A stretch of DNA of 64,000 bases, from positions 24,442-88,441 of the forward strand of contig NZ_QGTH01000008.1 of NCBI RefSeq assembly GCF_003182075.1, in the 5' to 3' direction. This stretch comes from Finegoldia magna (lineage in GTDB: Bacteria > Bacillota > Clostridia > Tissierellales > Peptoniphilaceae). The position numbers and the translations under genes were made by a program. Shown in pieces: positions 17,301-26,125 of the stretch. The notes below the pieces were generated by a model. It ran no database searches and had not been told where the DNA came from. It was given only the letters and a program-made list of their open reading frames with translations. The stretch's first letter is position 1, and each line of letters starts with the position of its first letter.

Positions 17301-18746
17301 TTAAGAATTTTGAATGTAGTTGATTAGGTTATCAATTTCTTCATCAAATTCTGAACTTTTTTTGATATCATTCTCAATTTTCTTGATTCCATGCATTACT
17401 GTTGAGTGATCTTTGCCAAAACTTGAAGCAATACTAACCAAAGAAATATCCAACAATTTTCTGGACACATACATTGCTATTTGCCTTGGATATGCGATTT
17501 GTTTGGATCTCTTTTTTGAAAGCAAATCATCTTGACTTACATTGTACCTATCACATACACTCTCAATGATTAAATCTATAGTTACAGGTCTTAATTGAGT
17601 GTCTGCGATAAGTTGTTTTAGAACATTTTTTGCCAAATCTAATGTAATGTTGCCATCTCCTATCAGAGTTTTTTGACCTACGACATTCATTACTGCCCCT
17701 TCCAACTCACGTATATTGCTTTTGACATTCATAGCAATATAATCGATTATTTCAGGGGTAAGTGATGTATTATTTCTATCTAAATACTCGTTTATAATAG
17801 CCACACGTGTTTCGTAATCTGGTGGTTGAATGTCTGCCATTAATCCCCACTCAAAACGCGACACTAACCTCTCTTCCAATGTTTTTATCTCTTTTGGAGG
17901 TCTATCACTGGAAAGTATGATTTGCTTGTTGTGGTTATACAATTCGTTGAATGTGTGGAAAAACTCCTCTTGTGTACCTTGTTTTCCTGCTATAAATTGA
18001 ATATCGTCAATTAATAGTACGTCTATATTTCGGTATTTTTCTCTAAATTGTGAATTTTTTTTCGTAGATTTATCTCCTATTGAAGAGATAAGTTCGTTTG
18101 TAAATGATTCACTAGTAGTGTAAATAACCCTAGCTTTTGGGTTATTTTTAAGTATTTCATGAGCAATGGCATGCATCAAGTGAGTCTTACCCAATCCTGC
18201 TTTTCCATGAATAAACAATGGATTGTATGCTGTGGCTGGGTTTTGTGCGACTGCAAGTGCTGCGGCTAATGCTAGTTCGTTGTTTTTTCCTTTTACAAAT
18301 GTATCGAATTTGTATTTGCTGATTAAATTCTTGCCGTAAGGGCTCAAATCAGTTTTTTCTTCTGGTTGTTGTGTTTCAGGTTTTTTGTCTTCTACAGTGT
18401 ATTTTTCATCTTCTGCTACTTCTTCACTTACTAGAATGGATCGTTGACCATCTATGTTTTGGTTTTGAATTATATTTTCGTCTTTGTAATTATCCATTTC
18501 ATAACGGTCTATGATGACTACTTTTCTCTTGACATTACTGATGAAATCCAAGTATTTTTGGATATCGTCGTAGTATTTGTTATAGATTGTTTTTTTGGTA
18601 AATCTATTTGGAGAAAGCAAAATAAATTCAGTATTTGTTAAATAAAGAGGTTTTAATGGAGCAATCCATGTGTTGAAGTTCAAATCAGACATTTCCTGTT
18701 TAAATGTGTTAGATATTTTTAACCAGAGTTCATCTTTGTCGGTCAT
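17301..18746 (-). CDS. dnaA: chromosomal replication initiator DnaA
   Basis: Initiator ATPase of 481 residues. Domain I is at about 1-80, a variable Glu/Gln-rich linker at about 85-135, the AAA+ core follows with Walker A GKAGLGKTHL and Walker B DVLLIDDIQF, and domain IV carries the signature DHSTVMHGIKKIE for DnaA-box binding. The start ATG has GAGGTG in front. DnaA boxes lie on both sides of the gene, so it can control its own transcription as well as replication. Confidence 0.97.
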   Translation of the reverse strand: MTDKDELWLKISNTFKQEMSDLNFNTWIAPLKPLYLTNTEFILLSPNRFTKKTIYNKYYDDIQKYLDFISNVKRKVVIIDRYEMDNYKDENIIQNQNIDGQRSILVSEEVAEDEKYTVEDKKPETQQPEEKTDLSPYGKNLISKYKFDTFVKGKNNELALAAALAVAQNPATAYNPLFIHGKAGLGKTHLMHAIAHEILKNNPKARVIYTTSESFTNELISSIGDKSTKKNSQFREKYRNIDVLLIDDIQFIAGKQGTQEEFFHTFNELYNHNKQIILSSDRPPKEIKTLEERLVSRFEWGLMADIQPPDYETRVAIINEYLDRNNTSLTPEIIDYIAMNVKSNIRELEGAVMNVVGQKTLIGDGNITLDLAKNVLKQLIADTQLRPVTIDLIIESVCDRYNVSQDDLLSKKRSKQIAYPRQIAMYVSRKLLDISLVSIASSFGKDHSTVMHGIKKIENDIKKSSEFDEEIDNLINYIQNS

Positions 18747-18766
18747 TTTTCACCTCGTTTTTTTAC

Positions 18767-19159
18767 TTATCAACATATCTATCCACAAAATGATGAGTTA
18801 TCCACATTAAATAAATAGCTATTTTCCAATTTAAACAAAAAAAATATATAATTTATTCACATTTGCACAACTTATCCACATCAATTTATAGAAAAATAAT
18901 TGTGGATATTAAATTAGAATATACAGCAAATTCGTGTAGTTTTAAAACAAGAATTCACATATTATCCACAACTTATCCACAATTTGTTAATAAATGTGTA
19001 CTTTTCATACTTTTTGATACTTTAATTATAGCAAATCATATCTTTTATTACAAATTTATTGAAAATTTTGATAAATGGTTTTGTGTTTGCTATAACTTAT
19101 CCCCAAAATGAGTTTAATATTTTAAATTTAGAATGAATTGTGGATAAAAGTTATCCACA
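18767..19159. other. oriC right part: DnaA-box cluster between dnaA and the arsenic genes
   Basis: This 480-bp gene-free stretch holds TTATCCACA or its complement perfectly at 18798-18806, 18872-18880, 18962-18970, 18973-18981, 19139-19147 (complement) and 19151-19159. Near matches are at 18767-18775, 18779-18787, 18901-18909 and 19097-19105. The last two perfect boxes face each other as a palindrome. A/T-only tracts occur around 18836-18860. Gene orientation flips here (dnaA leftward, rpmH rightward), as expected at a replication origin. Confidence 0.9.
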
Positions 19160-19191
19160 ATTTTTATTGTTTTGTGGAAATTTTATAAAAA

Positions 19192-19225
19192 AACACCAAC
19201 ATTCTTATTTGAAAATGTTGGTGTT
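19192..19225 (-). terminator. terminator of the arsR-arsM operon
   Basis: AACACCAACATT and AATGTTGGTGTT make a 12-bp perfect stem with a 10-base loop; read leftward it is followed by TTTTTTTA. It lies 3 bp beyond the distal stop (19228) that ends the read-through arsM frame. That position fits a gene extending past the internal UGA. Confidence 0.88.
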
Positions 19226-19227
19226 CG

Positions 19228-19989
19228 TTATTTATTTCCTATGAACATAGTTTCTTGGATAAATTCTTTTATTTTCAGTCCATATCCCCATTTTTTGGCA
19301 TACGGGTCTGTGACTTCCTCACTTTTTGCAAAGAAATTTGTAAATCCTGCTTTTTTAATGATTTCTTTTACATCTTCTTCCAGAAGAGCTCCCCCAACTC
19401 ACGATCCGTAAATATTATCCAATGATAGTATGTCATCGTTTAATTGTTTTTTGAGTGTGATGTCACTGATTATAAACATTCCGTTAGGTTTGAGAATTCG
19501 ATGGATTTCTTGATAAACTTTTTGTTTGTTAGGCTCAAGGTTTATTACACAGTTACTTATGATCTTGTCTATGGAGTTGTCTTCAAATGGCATGTCGATG
19601 AGTTCTCCTTGGACAAATTCAATATTTTTGAATCCTTTTTTATCTCGTACTTTACTAGCTTTTTGTATCATGGACTCTAGCCTATCCATTCCATAAATTG
19701 TATTGGAATTAGGATATGTTATTCTTGCCATGAATACATCTAATCCCATTCCACACCCCAAATCTAGTAGTGTGTCGGTGTCTTTTAATACTAGGTTATC
19801 AAGTGGATTTCCACAAGATAGTCCTGATGACACTTCTTCAGGGATTTTTTCTAGTAATTTAGGATCGTAACCTAAGGATTTGTATAAGTCTATTGAGTTT
19901 ACTTCTGTGCTCGTATTACCTACTGCTATGTTATCGTAGAAATTTGTTACTTGTTGTCTTATTTCTTCGTCTGTGTATTGTTTACTCAT
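19228..19989 (-). CDS. arsM: arsenite S-adenosylmethionine methyltransferase with in-frame UGA (possible selenoprotein)
   Basis: Methylates As(III) using SAM. The SAM site is LLDLGCGMGLD; two of the family's three arsenic-binding Cys are visible, in SSGLSCGNP (about residue 59) and SNCVINL (about 148). The third Cys position, normally in a Y-x-G-C-x-x-G-A context, is a UGA codon (19399-19401). It is followed without frame loss by VGGALLEEDVKEIIKKAGF and a normal C-terminus to a TAA at 19228-19230. Read through, the protein is 253 residues, usual for ArsM; stopping at UGA gives 196. A weak hairpin with a GG-containing loop lies about 16-19 bases after the UGA, where a bacterial SECIS would be. 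A Cys-to-stop mutation is the plain alternative. Co-transcribed with arsR. Confidence 0.78.
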
Positions 19990-20011
19990 TTATTGTCCTT
20001 TCTTTAAAATC

Positions 20012-20284
20012 TTATAACTTCGTGATGTCTATTAATAGATTAGCTAGATTGTGACATTGTTTTTCTGAAATTTTATAGTATGTCCACTTTCCCTCTTGTC
20101 TAGATTCTATTATTTTTGAATTTGTAAGTATCTTCATATGATAAGACAATCCTGATTGTGTTAAGTTCAGTTTTTCTAAAAGTACACATGCGCATTGTTC
20201 TCCATTTTGCAACAATTGTAAAATATCTATTCTTTTTTCATCGCTCAATGCTTTAAATGTGTTTGCTATTTGTTTGTTGTCCAT
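20012..20284 (-). CDS. arsR: ArsR-family metalloregulatory repressor
   Basis: Winged-helix repressor of 90 residues. The helix-turn-helix is LNLTQSGLSYHMKIL. A vicinal Cys pair, NGEQCACVLLEKL, matches the alpha-3 arsenic/antimony sensor ELCVCDL of ArsR; binding of As(III) there would release DNA. It starts the leftward operon with arsM 22 bp downstream. Its promoter carries two copies of a probable self-operator. Confidence 0.9.
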   Translation of the reverse strand: MDNKQIANTFKALSDEKRIDILQLLQNGEQCACVLLEKLNLTQSGLSYHMKILTNSKIIESRQEGKWTYYKISEKQCHNLANLLIDITKL

Positions 20285-20297
20285 TTTATTACCTCAC

Positions 20298-20359
20298 ATC
20301 AAATATTTTTGATATATTAATTATATCATTTTTTACGCAATACATCAAATATTTTTGAT
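20298..20359 (-). promoter_or_regulatory. arsR promoter with two identical ArsR operators
   Basis: Leftward -35 TTGATG (20343-20348) and -10 TATAAT (20320-20325) are spaced by 17 bp. ATCAAATATTTTTGAT occurs twice, at 20344-20359 (over the -35) and 20298-20313 (just after the -10). The ATCAAA/TTTGAT arms match known ArsR operator style, so repression would block both polymerase binding and clearance. Confidence 0.85.
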
Positions 20360-20413
20360 ATGTAATAATTAAATTATTTTTGGCGATTAATTGGTATTTG
20401 TCAACAAAAAAGC

Positions 20414-20442
20414 TTGACAATTGTTATTGTCATAAGTATAAT
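20414..20442 (+). promoter_or_regulatory. rpmH promoter
   Basis: Consensus TTGACA (20414-20419), 17-bp spacer and TATAAT (20437-20442), about 57 bp before the rpmH start. A perfect match is expected for a ribosomal protein operon. Confidence 0.88.
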
Positions 20443-20499
20443 TGGAGTAGTGTTTTTATAGGCAAAAGTCCTTATATTTTATACTAGGAGGTGCGATTG

Positions 20500-20634
20500 A
20501 TGAAAAGAACTTATCAACCAAATAACAGAAAAAGAAAAAAAGACCACGGATTTAGAAATAGAATGGCTACTAGAGGTGGAAGAGCTGTTTTAAAGGCTAG
20601 AAGAAGAAAAGGTAGAAAAGTATTATCAGCTTAG
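20500..20634 (+). CDS. rpmH: ribosomal protein L34 (bL34)
   Basis: 44 residues, beginning [18 protein letters not shown] and ending [10 protein letters not shown]; the conserved [19 protein letters not shown] core is unmistakable. Part of the large ribosomal subunit. AGGAGG precedes the ATG by 7 bases. First gene of the rightward rpmH-rnpA-yidD-yidC-jag string. Confidence 0.97.
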   Translation: MKRTYQPNNRKRKKDHGFRNRMATRGGRAVLKARRRKGRKVLSA

Positions 20635-20653
20635 GTCACATTCATTGTGGCCT
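20635..20653 (+). terminator. rpmH-rnpA intergenic hairpin (attenuator)
   Basis: GGTCACA and TGTGGCC form a 7-bp stem right after the rpmH stop, followed by a weak T-tract (TTTAATTT). It probably lowers read-through so that L34 is made in excess over RnpA. Confidence 0.6.
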
Positions 20654-20663
20654 TTAATTTATT

Positions 20664-21005
20664 ATGGATAAAAGTGTAAGGTTAAGAGATAACAGGGAAT
20701 ACAATGTTGTCTACAAGAGGGGAAAGACTTATTATAATAGAAACTTCTCTTTGGTAGTGTACAATTCAAAAAAAGGAACTCGAATCGGATTCTCTGTTAC
20801 TAAAAAGTACGGCAATGCCGTTGAAAGAAACAGAATCAAGAGGAAACTGAGAGAGATTGTAAGGCTTAATTTCTCTGAGTTTGACAAGGGCTTGGATATG
20901 GTTATTATCCCGAAGAAAAACACTGAAGACTTAACTTACAAACAGCTAGAATCTGCATTATTGCACGTTTGTAGAAAGGCATCGAATAAAAAATGTCGAA
21001 AGTGA
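20664..21005 (+). CDS. rnpA: ribonuclease P protein component
   Basis: Protein cofactor of RNase P, 113 residues, which matures tRNA 5' ends. The RNR signature is seen as [19 protein letters not shown] at about residues 52-70. No clear Shine-Dalgarno precedes the ATG, unusual beside its neighbours, so expression may depend on coupling or be deliberately low. Confidence 0.94.
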   Translation: MDKSVRLRDNREYNVVYKRGKTYYNRNFSLVVYNSKKGTRIGFSVTKKYGNAVERNRIKRKLREIVRLNFSEFDKGLDMVIIPKKNTEDLTYKQLESALLHVCRKASNKKCRK

Positions 21006-21205
21006 TGATATTTTTAATCAAATTTTACCAAAAAGCTATATCGCCGTATTTGGGACATGGAAAGTGCAAATACTATCCAACTTGTTCACAATATGCGTTG
21101 GAGGCTTTCAGAAAAAAGCCGTTTTTTAAGGCGTTAGGGCTTACTATTTGGCGAATTTTAAGATGTAATCCATTTTCAAAAGGCGGATATGACCCACTAA
21201 AATAA
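20993..21205 (+). CDS. yidD: membrane protein insertion efficiency factor YidD
   Basis: 70-residue Cys-rich protein with the family core [21 protein letters not shown] and [12 protein letters not shown]. Homologues sit at the inner face of the membrane and assist YidC/Sec. The start overlaps the last codons of rnpA by 13 bases. Confidence 0.93.
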   Translation: MSKVMIFLIKFYQKAISPYLGHGKCKYYPTCSQYALEAFRKKPFFKALGLTIWRILRCNPFSKGGYDPLK

Positions 21206-21220
21206 AAAGGAGTTGTAGAA

Positions 21221-21952
21221 TTGCAAATAATTGCAAATGTATTTGGAACTATTCTTAGGTTCATATATGAAAACATCTCACATGTGATGGCTGAACCTAA
21301 AAGTATATCGTATTTTGCGATATCAATTCTTTTATTAACACTTATTTATAAGCTTATAACTCTTCCGGTAACTATTCATACGCAAAAAACTCAAGAACAA
21401 AATGCTTTGATGCAACCGGAAATGAAGGAAATTCAAAGAAAATACAAGAACGACCCACAAACTCAACAATTAAAGATGCAAGAATTATACAAGAAGTACA
21501 ATTTTAATCCTTTAAGTGGTTGTTTGCCAATTATCTTACAAATGGTTTTGGTTTTTGCATTATTTAGAGTAATGAGAGAACCAGGAAAGTACATGTTTGA
21601 TAATGTGTCTAAGATTAATGAGATCGCTCGTAATTTCTTCTGGATACCTGATTTGACTAAACCAGACCCAGTATTGTTTGGATTGCCTTTAATAAATGCT
21701 TTCACTCAATTTTTAGTAGCAAAGATCAGTATGCCTACTAATAACAAGGATAAGAAGTCAAATGAACCTGATCAAATGGAAATGATGAACAAATCAATGA
21801 TTTATTTCATGCCTATATTTATGTTCTTCATTTCAAGCAAATACGCTTCAGGTTTGATTCTTTATTGGGGATTTTCAAACGTTATAGAAGTTATAATAAG
21901 GTTAATAATTAAGAATAAAGACAAAAAAGATGTTGCGGAGGAAGTTAGATGA
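21221..21952 (+). CDS. yidC: membrane protein insertase YidC/OxaA
   Basis: 243 residues of the short Gram-positive YidC type. Five hydrophobic segments are visible, with the cytoplasmic loop KEIQRKYKNDPQTQQLKMQE typical of the family. It starts with TTG, preceded by AAAAGGAG; no suitable ATG is nearby. No lipobox is evident at the N-terminus. The stop overlaps the jag start. Confidence 0.93.
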   Translation: MQIIANVFGTILRFIYENISHVMAEPKSISYFAISILLLTLIYKLITLPVTIHTQKTQEQNALMQPEMKEIQRKYKNDPQTQQLKMQELYKKYNFNPLSGCLPIILQMVLVFALFRVMREPGKYMFDNVSKINEIARNFFWIPDLTKPDPVLFGLPLINAFTQFLVAKISMPTNNKDKKSNEPDQMEMMNKSMIYFMPIFMFFISSKYASGLILYWGFSNVIEVIIRLIIKNKDKKDVAEEVR

Positions 21953-22854
21953 GAAGCACAGTAATTAGTGCGAAGACTGTTGAAGAATGTGTCAATAAAG
22001 CTTTGGATAAGCTTCAAGCTAATCGAAACGAAGTTAACATCGAAGTTATAAATGAAGCTAAACAAGGTTTTTTGGGTTTGTTTGGAGCAAAGGATGCTGT
22101 CGTTAGGGTGTCACTAAAAGACGATGTTAAAGAAAAGGGAACAGACGATTTTGTGAAGAATATCCTAAACTCTGACTCTAACTCAGTTGAAACAGAACAA
22201 AAAGAAGATACTAAAGTTATAGAAGATAAAAAAATTGTAGAAGAAGTTGAAGAAACTAAATCTACAGAAGATGATAAGGAAGAAATCGTAGAAAAATCAG
22301 TAGAACCAGCAAAACCAGTAGAAGCTGAAGAAGCTGAAGAATCTGAAGAAACTGAAGAAGAACAAGATACTGAATCTGATGTTACTATTGATAGAAACGA
22401 CGAACTTTTCATCACAAGCAAGAATTTCTTGAAACAAATGATTGAAGATATGGGAATTGATTGCGATATCGAATCTAGAACTGAAGGAAATATGATTAAG
22501 TTCAATATTATGTGTTCAGAAGAATCTGATATCGGAATTATCATAGGAAAAAGGGGAGAAACATTAGATTCTCTTCAATATATCGTAAACTTGGTTACTA
22601 ATAGAAACAGTGATACTTATATAAGAGTTATTTTGGATTGCAACCAATACAGATCCAAAAGAGAAAGATCTCTTCAAAAATTAGCCAGAAGATTAGCTGA
22701 TAAGGCTGTTCAAACAGGAAGAGATATCAAGCTTGAACCTATGAATCCATACGAAAGAAGAATCATTCACACTTATCTTCAAAACGATGAAAAAGTGAAT
22801 ACATTCTCTCAAGGCAATGAGCCTAATAGAAGAGTTATTATTAAAAGAAAATAA
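21949..22854 (+). CDS. khpB: RNA-binding protein KhpB/Jag
   Basis: 301 residues. Jag N-terminal domain at 1-50 (VEECVNKALDKL, then EVINEAKQGFLGLFGAKDAVV), a long Glu/Lys/Thr/Ser-rich acidic linker at about 60-145, a KH domain (IGIIIGKRGETLDSLQYIVN) and a C-terminal R3H domain (MNPYERRIIHTYLQ). Homologues act with KhpA in RNA-based control of cell elongation and division. The linker is low-complexity and longer than in many homologues. Confidence 0.93.
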   Translation: MRSTVISAKTVEECVNKALDKLQANRNEVNIEVINEAKQGFLGLFGAKDAVVRVSLKDDVKEKGTDDFVKNILNSDSNSVETEQKEDTKVIEDKKIVEEVEETKSTEDDKEEIVEKSVEPAKPVEAEEAEESEETEEEQDTESDVTIDRNDELFITSKNFLKQMIEDMGIDCDIESRTEGNMIKFNIMCSEESDIGIIIGKRGETLDSLQYIVNLVTNRNSDTYIRVILDCNQYRSKRERSLQKLARRLADKAVQTGRDIKLEPMNPYERRIIHTYLQNDEKVNTFSQGNEPNRRVIIKRK

Positions 22855-22860
22855 ATTACA

Positions 22861-22894
22861 AGACTACATATCTTTTGGTATGTGGTCTTTTTTT
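22861..22894 (+). terminator. terminator of the rpmH-khpB operon
   Basis: AGACTACATAT pairs with GTATGTGGTCT (with G-U pairs) and is followed by seven T residues. Confidence 0.88.
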
Positions 22895-22915
22895 GTGGGA
22901 TGACAAGAAATAAAG

Positions 22916-22944
22916 TTGACAACAAATTTTTTATGATTTATCCT
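22916..22944 (+). promoter_or_regulatory. promoter before a micro-ORF and the ABC exporter
   Basis: TTGACA (22916-22921), 17 bp, then TATCCT (22939-22944). It comes right after the jag terminator and so starts an independent unit containing the exporter gene. Confidence 0.6.
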
Positions 22945-22968
22945 AAGAAAAGGAAAGTGGTGATTATC

Positions 22969-23049
22969 ATGACAATTTATAAATAGATTTTAGAGAAAAA
23001 AATAATCTCTGAAATCGTTAACGAAAATTATTTGAAGAAAATAGGCTAA
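22969..23049 (+). other. micro-ORF with early amber codon upstream of the ABC exporter
   Basis: An ATG behind AAAGGAAAGTGG opens MTIYK then TAG (22984-22986). The same frame then continues for 20 codons (ILEKKIISEIVNENYLKKIG) to a TAA. Either a 5-codon leader peptide that tunes the exporter message, or a decayed small-peptide gene. A hairpin-prone AGAG...CTCT pair overlaps it. Confidence 0.35.
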
Positions 23050-23114
23050 ATATAATCAAATATTATTAGTCAAGTACAAGTTTTAAGAATGTTATATAAA
23101 TTTCAGAGGGTAAT

Positions 23115-24653
23115 ATGATAAAAAACAATGTTAAGAAGAAAAATCTTATTTTATATTTTGTTGCGATAGTTCTCACATGGACAGAGGCTTTGGTGAATCC
23201 TGTAATAGTATCATTGATTATAAAATCATTTGAGAATAAAGACACAGTATTTTTGATGAAAGCACTTGTGTTTGGGATTTTGTGTGGAATTATAATGCTT
23301 ATAGGTGATAGTGGAAAGAGACTTTACTATTCGTATGTAATAGCTGATTTTAGAGAATCTTTTAAGTTAAAAGTGTTCAATCATTTTTTAAAAAGTGAAA
23401 ATCATATCGATAATGATATTGTCAGCAGTATAGAAAAGGATTCAAATCAAATTGAAAACAACTACATTGAACCAACGGTAATTATTATATCGTCGATTGG
23501 TTTTACAAGTGTTTCCATCATTTATGCACTAACAAGAAATTTCCTTTTGGGAATGCTTTTTATAGTATTCTACAGTATTCCAGCGCTTATGAGTAATTAC
23601 GGGAGTAATAGATTAGATAATAAATCTGAAGAATTATCAAAAGCTGATGATGCTTTTATGAATAAATTACAAGACATCAAAAATGGAAGAAGCATCATTA
23701 AAATTTACAATGTATCAGACTTTTTCATTAATTTGTATCACAAATATTTAAAGCAGGATGTGGATACTTATAAGGGATATGAAATTATACGAACAAAAAA
23801 CAACATTGTGATTAATTTGGTTGATATAGTATGTTCTATGATTCCTCTTATTCTTGGAGGGTATTTGAGTTTTAATGGTAAAATATCGTCAAGCGTATTC
23901 ATCAGTGTTTACTTAGTTAGTTATAATATAGGATATCAGTTCCAAGAACTTGCATATTTTAATAATACACGTTCATCATCAAAGTATCTCTTAAAAAAGT
24001 ACGATTACATTTATCAAGATATTGATAATGTAAAAATAAATCTTAATGATGAAGTTTTTCCAATTACTTTTGATAATTTGAGTTTTTCGTATGATGATAA
24101 AGATATTATTAAAGATTTTAATTTTAAGATAGAAAAGGGTGACAAGGTCGCAATTATAGGAGAAAGTGGTTGTGGTAAAAGTACGTTATTGAATTTAATA
24201 TTTAATAATTTAACAGCATCTAAAGGAAGGATTATGTTTAATAAAAAGGAATTATCAACCGCTGAGATCAGGAGTTTTACCAGCTTTATATCACAAGAAA
24301 GTTATGTTTTTAATCTTAATTTAGAAGATAACATTACTTTAGGAGATAATGATATAAATTTAGAAAAATTAAATGGAATAATTGATAAGTTACAGATAAA
24401 TCATCTTAAATCCAAAGTTTTATCCAATGATAGTTTGTCAGGAGGAGAAAGACAAAGGGTAGAAATTGCAAGAGCAATGTACCACGACAGAAAATTAATT
24501 TTAGCAGATGAAATAAAGTCTAATTTGGATAAGAAAAATAGAGAAATAATAGATGATATTATATTCTCTTCAAAAAATACAGTAATAGAAGTAATTCATC
24601 AATACGGTGAAGAAACTTTAAAAAAATACGATAAAGTTATAGATATGAGGTAA
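23115..24653 (+). CDS. ABC exporter, fused membrane and ATPase domains
   Basis: 512-residue half-transporter; two would form an efflux pump. Residues 1-290 carry about five to six membrane helices, and the ATPase follows from about 320: Walker A GESGCGKST, signature LSGGERQR, Walker B LILADEIKSNLD (catalytic Glu kept, though the usual DEPTSALD is altered) and switch His in VIEVIHQYG. No N-terminal peptidase domain. It interrupts the usual jag-mnmE order, has its own promoter and terminator, and so is likely acquired. Substrate unknown; a peptide, drug or lipid are all possible. Confidence 0.82.
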   Translation: MIKNNVKKKNLILYFVAIVLTWTEALVNPVIVSLIIKSFENKDTVFLMKALVFGILCGIIMLIGDSGKRLYYSYVIADFRESFKLKVFNHFLKSENHIDNDIVSSIEKDSNQIENNYIEPTVIIISSIGFTSVSIIYALTRNFLLGMLFIVFYSIPALMSNYGSNRLDNKSEELSKADDAFMNKLQDIKNGRSIIKIYNVSDFFINLYHKYLKQDVDTYKGYEIIRTKNNIVINLVDIVCSMIPLILGGYLSFNGKISSSVFISVYLVSYNIGYQFQELAYFNNTRSSSKYLLKKYDYIYQDIDNVKINLNDEVFPITFDNLSFSYDDKDIIKDFNFKIEKGDKVAIIGESGCGKSTLLNLIFNNLTASKGRIMFNKKELSTAEIRSFTSFISQESYVFNLNLEDNITLGDNDINLEKLNGIIDKLQINHLKSKVLSNDSLSGGERQRVEIARAMYHDRKLILADEIKSNLDKKNREIIDDIIFSSKNTVIEVIHQYGEETLKKYDKVIDMR

Positions 24654-24658
24654 ATAAC

Positions 24659-24700
24659 GGGCTTATGACTTCAATATAGTGAAGTTGTAAGCTCTTATTT
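24659..24700 (+). terminator. terminator of the ABC exporter unit
   Basis: GGGCTTATGACTTCA pairs with TGAAGTTGTAAGCTC around a short A/T loop, followed by a T-rich tract. Confidence 0.85.
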
Positions 24701-24765
24701 TATTTGTAATCATTTTGTATGATATAATATAATATTGCTATAAAGAATGAAAGGATAGACTAAAT

Positions 24766-26124
24766 ATGGACGATTGTATTGCAGCTATTAGCTCTGCTAC
24801 TGGTGAAGCGGGAATTGGCATTGTTCGAATGACTGGAGAGGGTTGTGTGGATGTGCTTGATTCTGTGTTCAAAAGAGCAAATGATAATGCTGATTTTATA
24901 AATAGAAAAATGACTTATGGCCACATTGTTGACGATAATGAGATCGTCGATGAGGTCTTGGTTTGTTATATGAAGGCTCCTCACACATACACTCGTGAGG
25001 ATGTCGTGGAGATTTATACTCACGGTGGGGTTGTCGCTGTGAGAAAGGTGTTGGAAGTTCTGTTAAACAACGGTGCAAGGCTTGCTGAGGCTGGTGAGTT
25101 CACTAAGAGGGCTTTCTTGAACGGTAGGATTGATTTGTCCCAAGCTGAGGCGATTATCGATATGATTAAGGCGAAGACTGACAAGGCGTACTCTGTGAGT
25201 ATGAAACAGTTGGAGGGTAGTGTTAACAGAAATATCAAACAGTTGAGAAACCAATTGTTGGATATGCTATCTCATGTTGAATATTCGATTAATTTTACTG
25301 AAGATATGCAGGACGAATTGGACAACACTCCTGTTTTGAACGAGGGCAAGGAAGTTTTGGATAAGCTTAAAAAGCTTTCTGAGAGTGCAAACAGAGGTAG
25401 AATTATCAGAGATGGTATCAATACTACGATAATTGGTAAGCCAAATGTAGGCAAATCTTCTTTGTTGAATGCTTTGTTGAAGGAAAACAGGGCTATTGTT
25501 ACGGATATTCCAGGAACTACTCGTGATGTCATCGAAGAATACATCGATTTGGACGGCATAAGTCTGAAGATTAACGATACTGCTGGTATTAGGGATACTG
25601 AGGATATCGTGGAGAAAATCGGTGTCGAAAAATCTGTGTCTTTTATTTCTGATTCGGATTTGATTATTGCGATTTTTGATTCTTCGAGAGAGTTTGACGA
25701 TGAGGATAGGAAGATTTTGGATCTTATTAGAGATAAAAAGTCGATTGTTTTGTTAAACAAGATTGATTTGGATGGTGGATTTGATTTCGATGAAAACTTG
25801 GAGGGAATCGAGGTCATTCACACTTCAATCAAAAACAACGAGGGTATCGAGGATTTAGAAAACAAGATTATAGAGATGTTTAATGATGGATATATTGAAG
25901 CTAATAACGACAATATTATTACTAACATTAGACATAGAGATATTATTAACAAAGCTATTAAATCTTTGGAGAGTTCTCTACACGATATGGAAGCTGGAGT
26001 TCCTATCGATTGTTTCGAGGTTGATTTGAGAAATGCTTGGGAAATCTTGGGCGAAATCACTGGAGAAACTGTGGATGACGATGTGTTGAATAAGATTTTT
26101 AGCGATTTTTGTATAGGTAAATAA
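24766..26124 (+). CDS. mnmE: tRNA uridine-34 modification GTPase MnmE
   Basis: 452 residues. N-terminal tetrahydrofolate-binding domain ([20 protein letters not shown]), helical domain, and an inserted G domain with P-loop [15 protein letters not shown]2 GTTRDV, G3 DTAGI and G4 NKID. The C-terminal FCIGK is the catalytic Cys motif of the family. With MnmG it makes cmnm5U34 in certain tRNAs. The gene stands 1 bp before mnmG. Confidence 0.97.
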   Translation: MDDCIAAISSATGEAGIGIVRMTGEGCVDVLDSVFKRANDNADFINRKMTYGHIVDDNEIVDEVLVCYMKAPHTYTREDVVEIYTHGGVVAVRKVLEVLLNNGARLAEAGEFTKRAFLNGRIDLSQAEAIIDMIKAKTDKAYSVSMKQLEGSVNRNIKQLRNQLLDMLSHVEYSINFTEDMQDELDNTPVLNEGKEVLDKLKKLSESANRGRIIRDGINTTIIGKPNVGKSSLLNALLKENRAIVTDIPGTTRDVIEEYIDLDGISLKINDTAGIRDTEDIVEKIGVEKSVSFISDSDLIIAIFDSSREFDDEDRKILDLIRDKKSIVLLNKIDLDGGFDFDENLEGIEVIHTSIKNNEGIEDLENKIIEMFNDGYIEANNDNIITNIRHRDIINKAIKSLESSLHDMEAGVPIDCFEVDLRNAWEILGEITGETVDDDVLNKIFSDFCIGK

Positions 26125-26125
26125 A

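Noticed and set aside
19399-19989. arsM as a simple 196-residue protein ending at UGA
   Set aside because: It would lack the third metal ligand and C-terminus, while the following frame is intact to a stop next to the terminator. I kept the long form as the main call with the caveat given.
22014-22544. Leftward 176-codon Ser-rich frame inside khpB
   Set aside because: It is the complement of the Glu-rich linker; low-complexity shadow without start signals.
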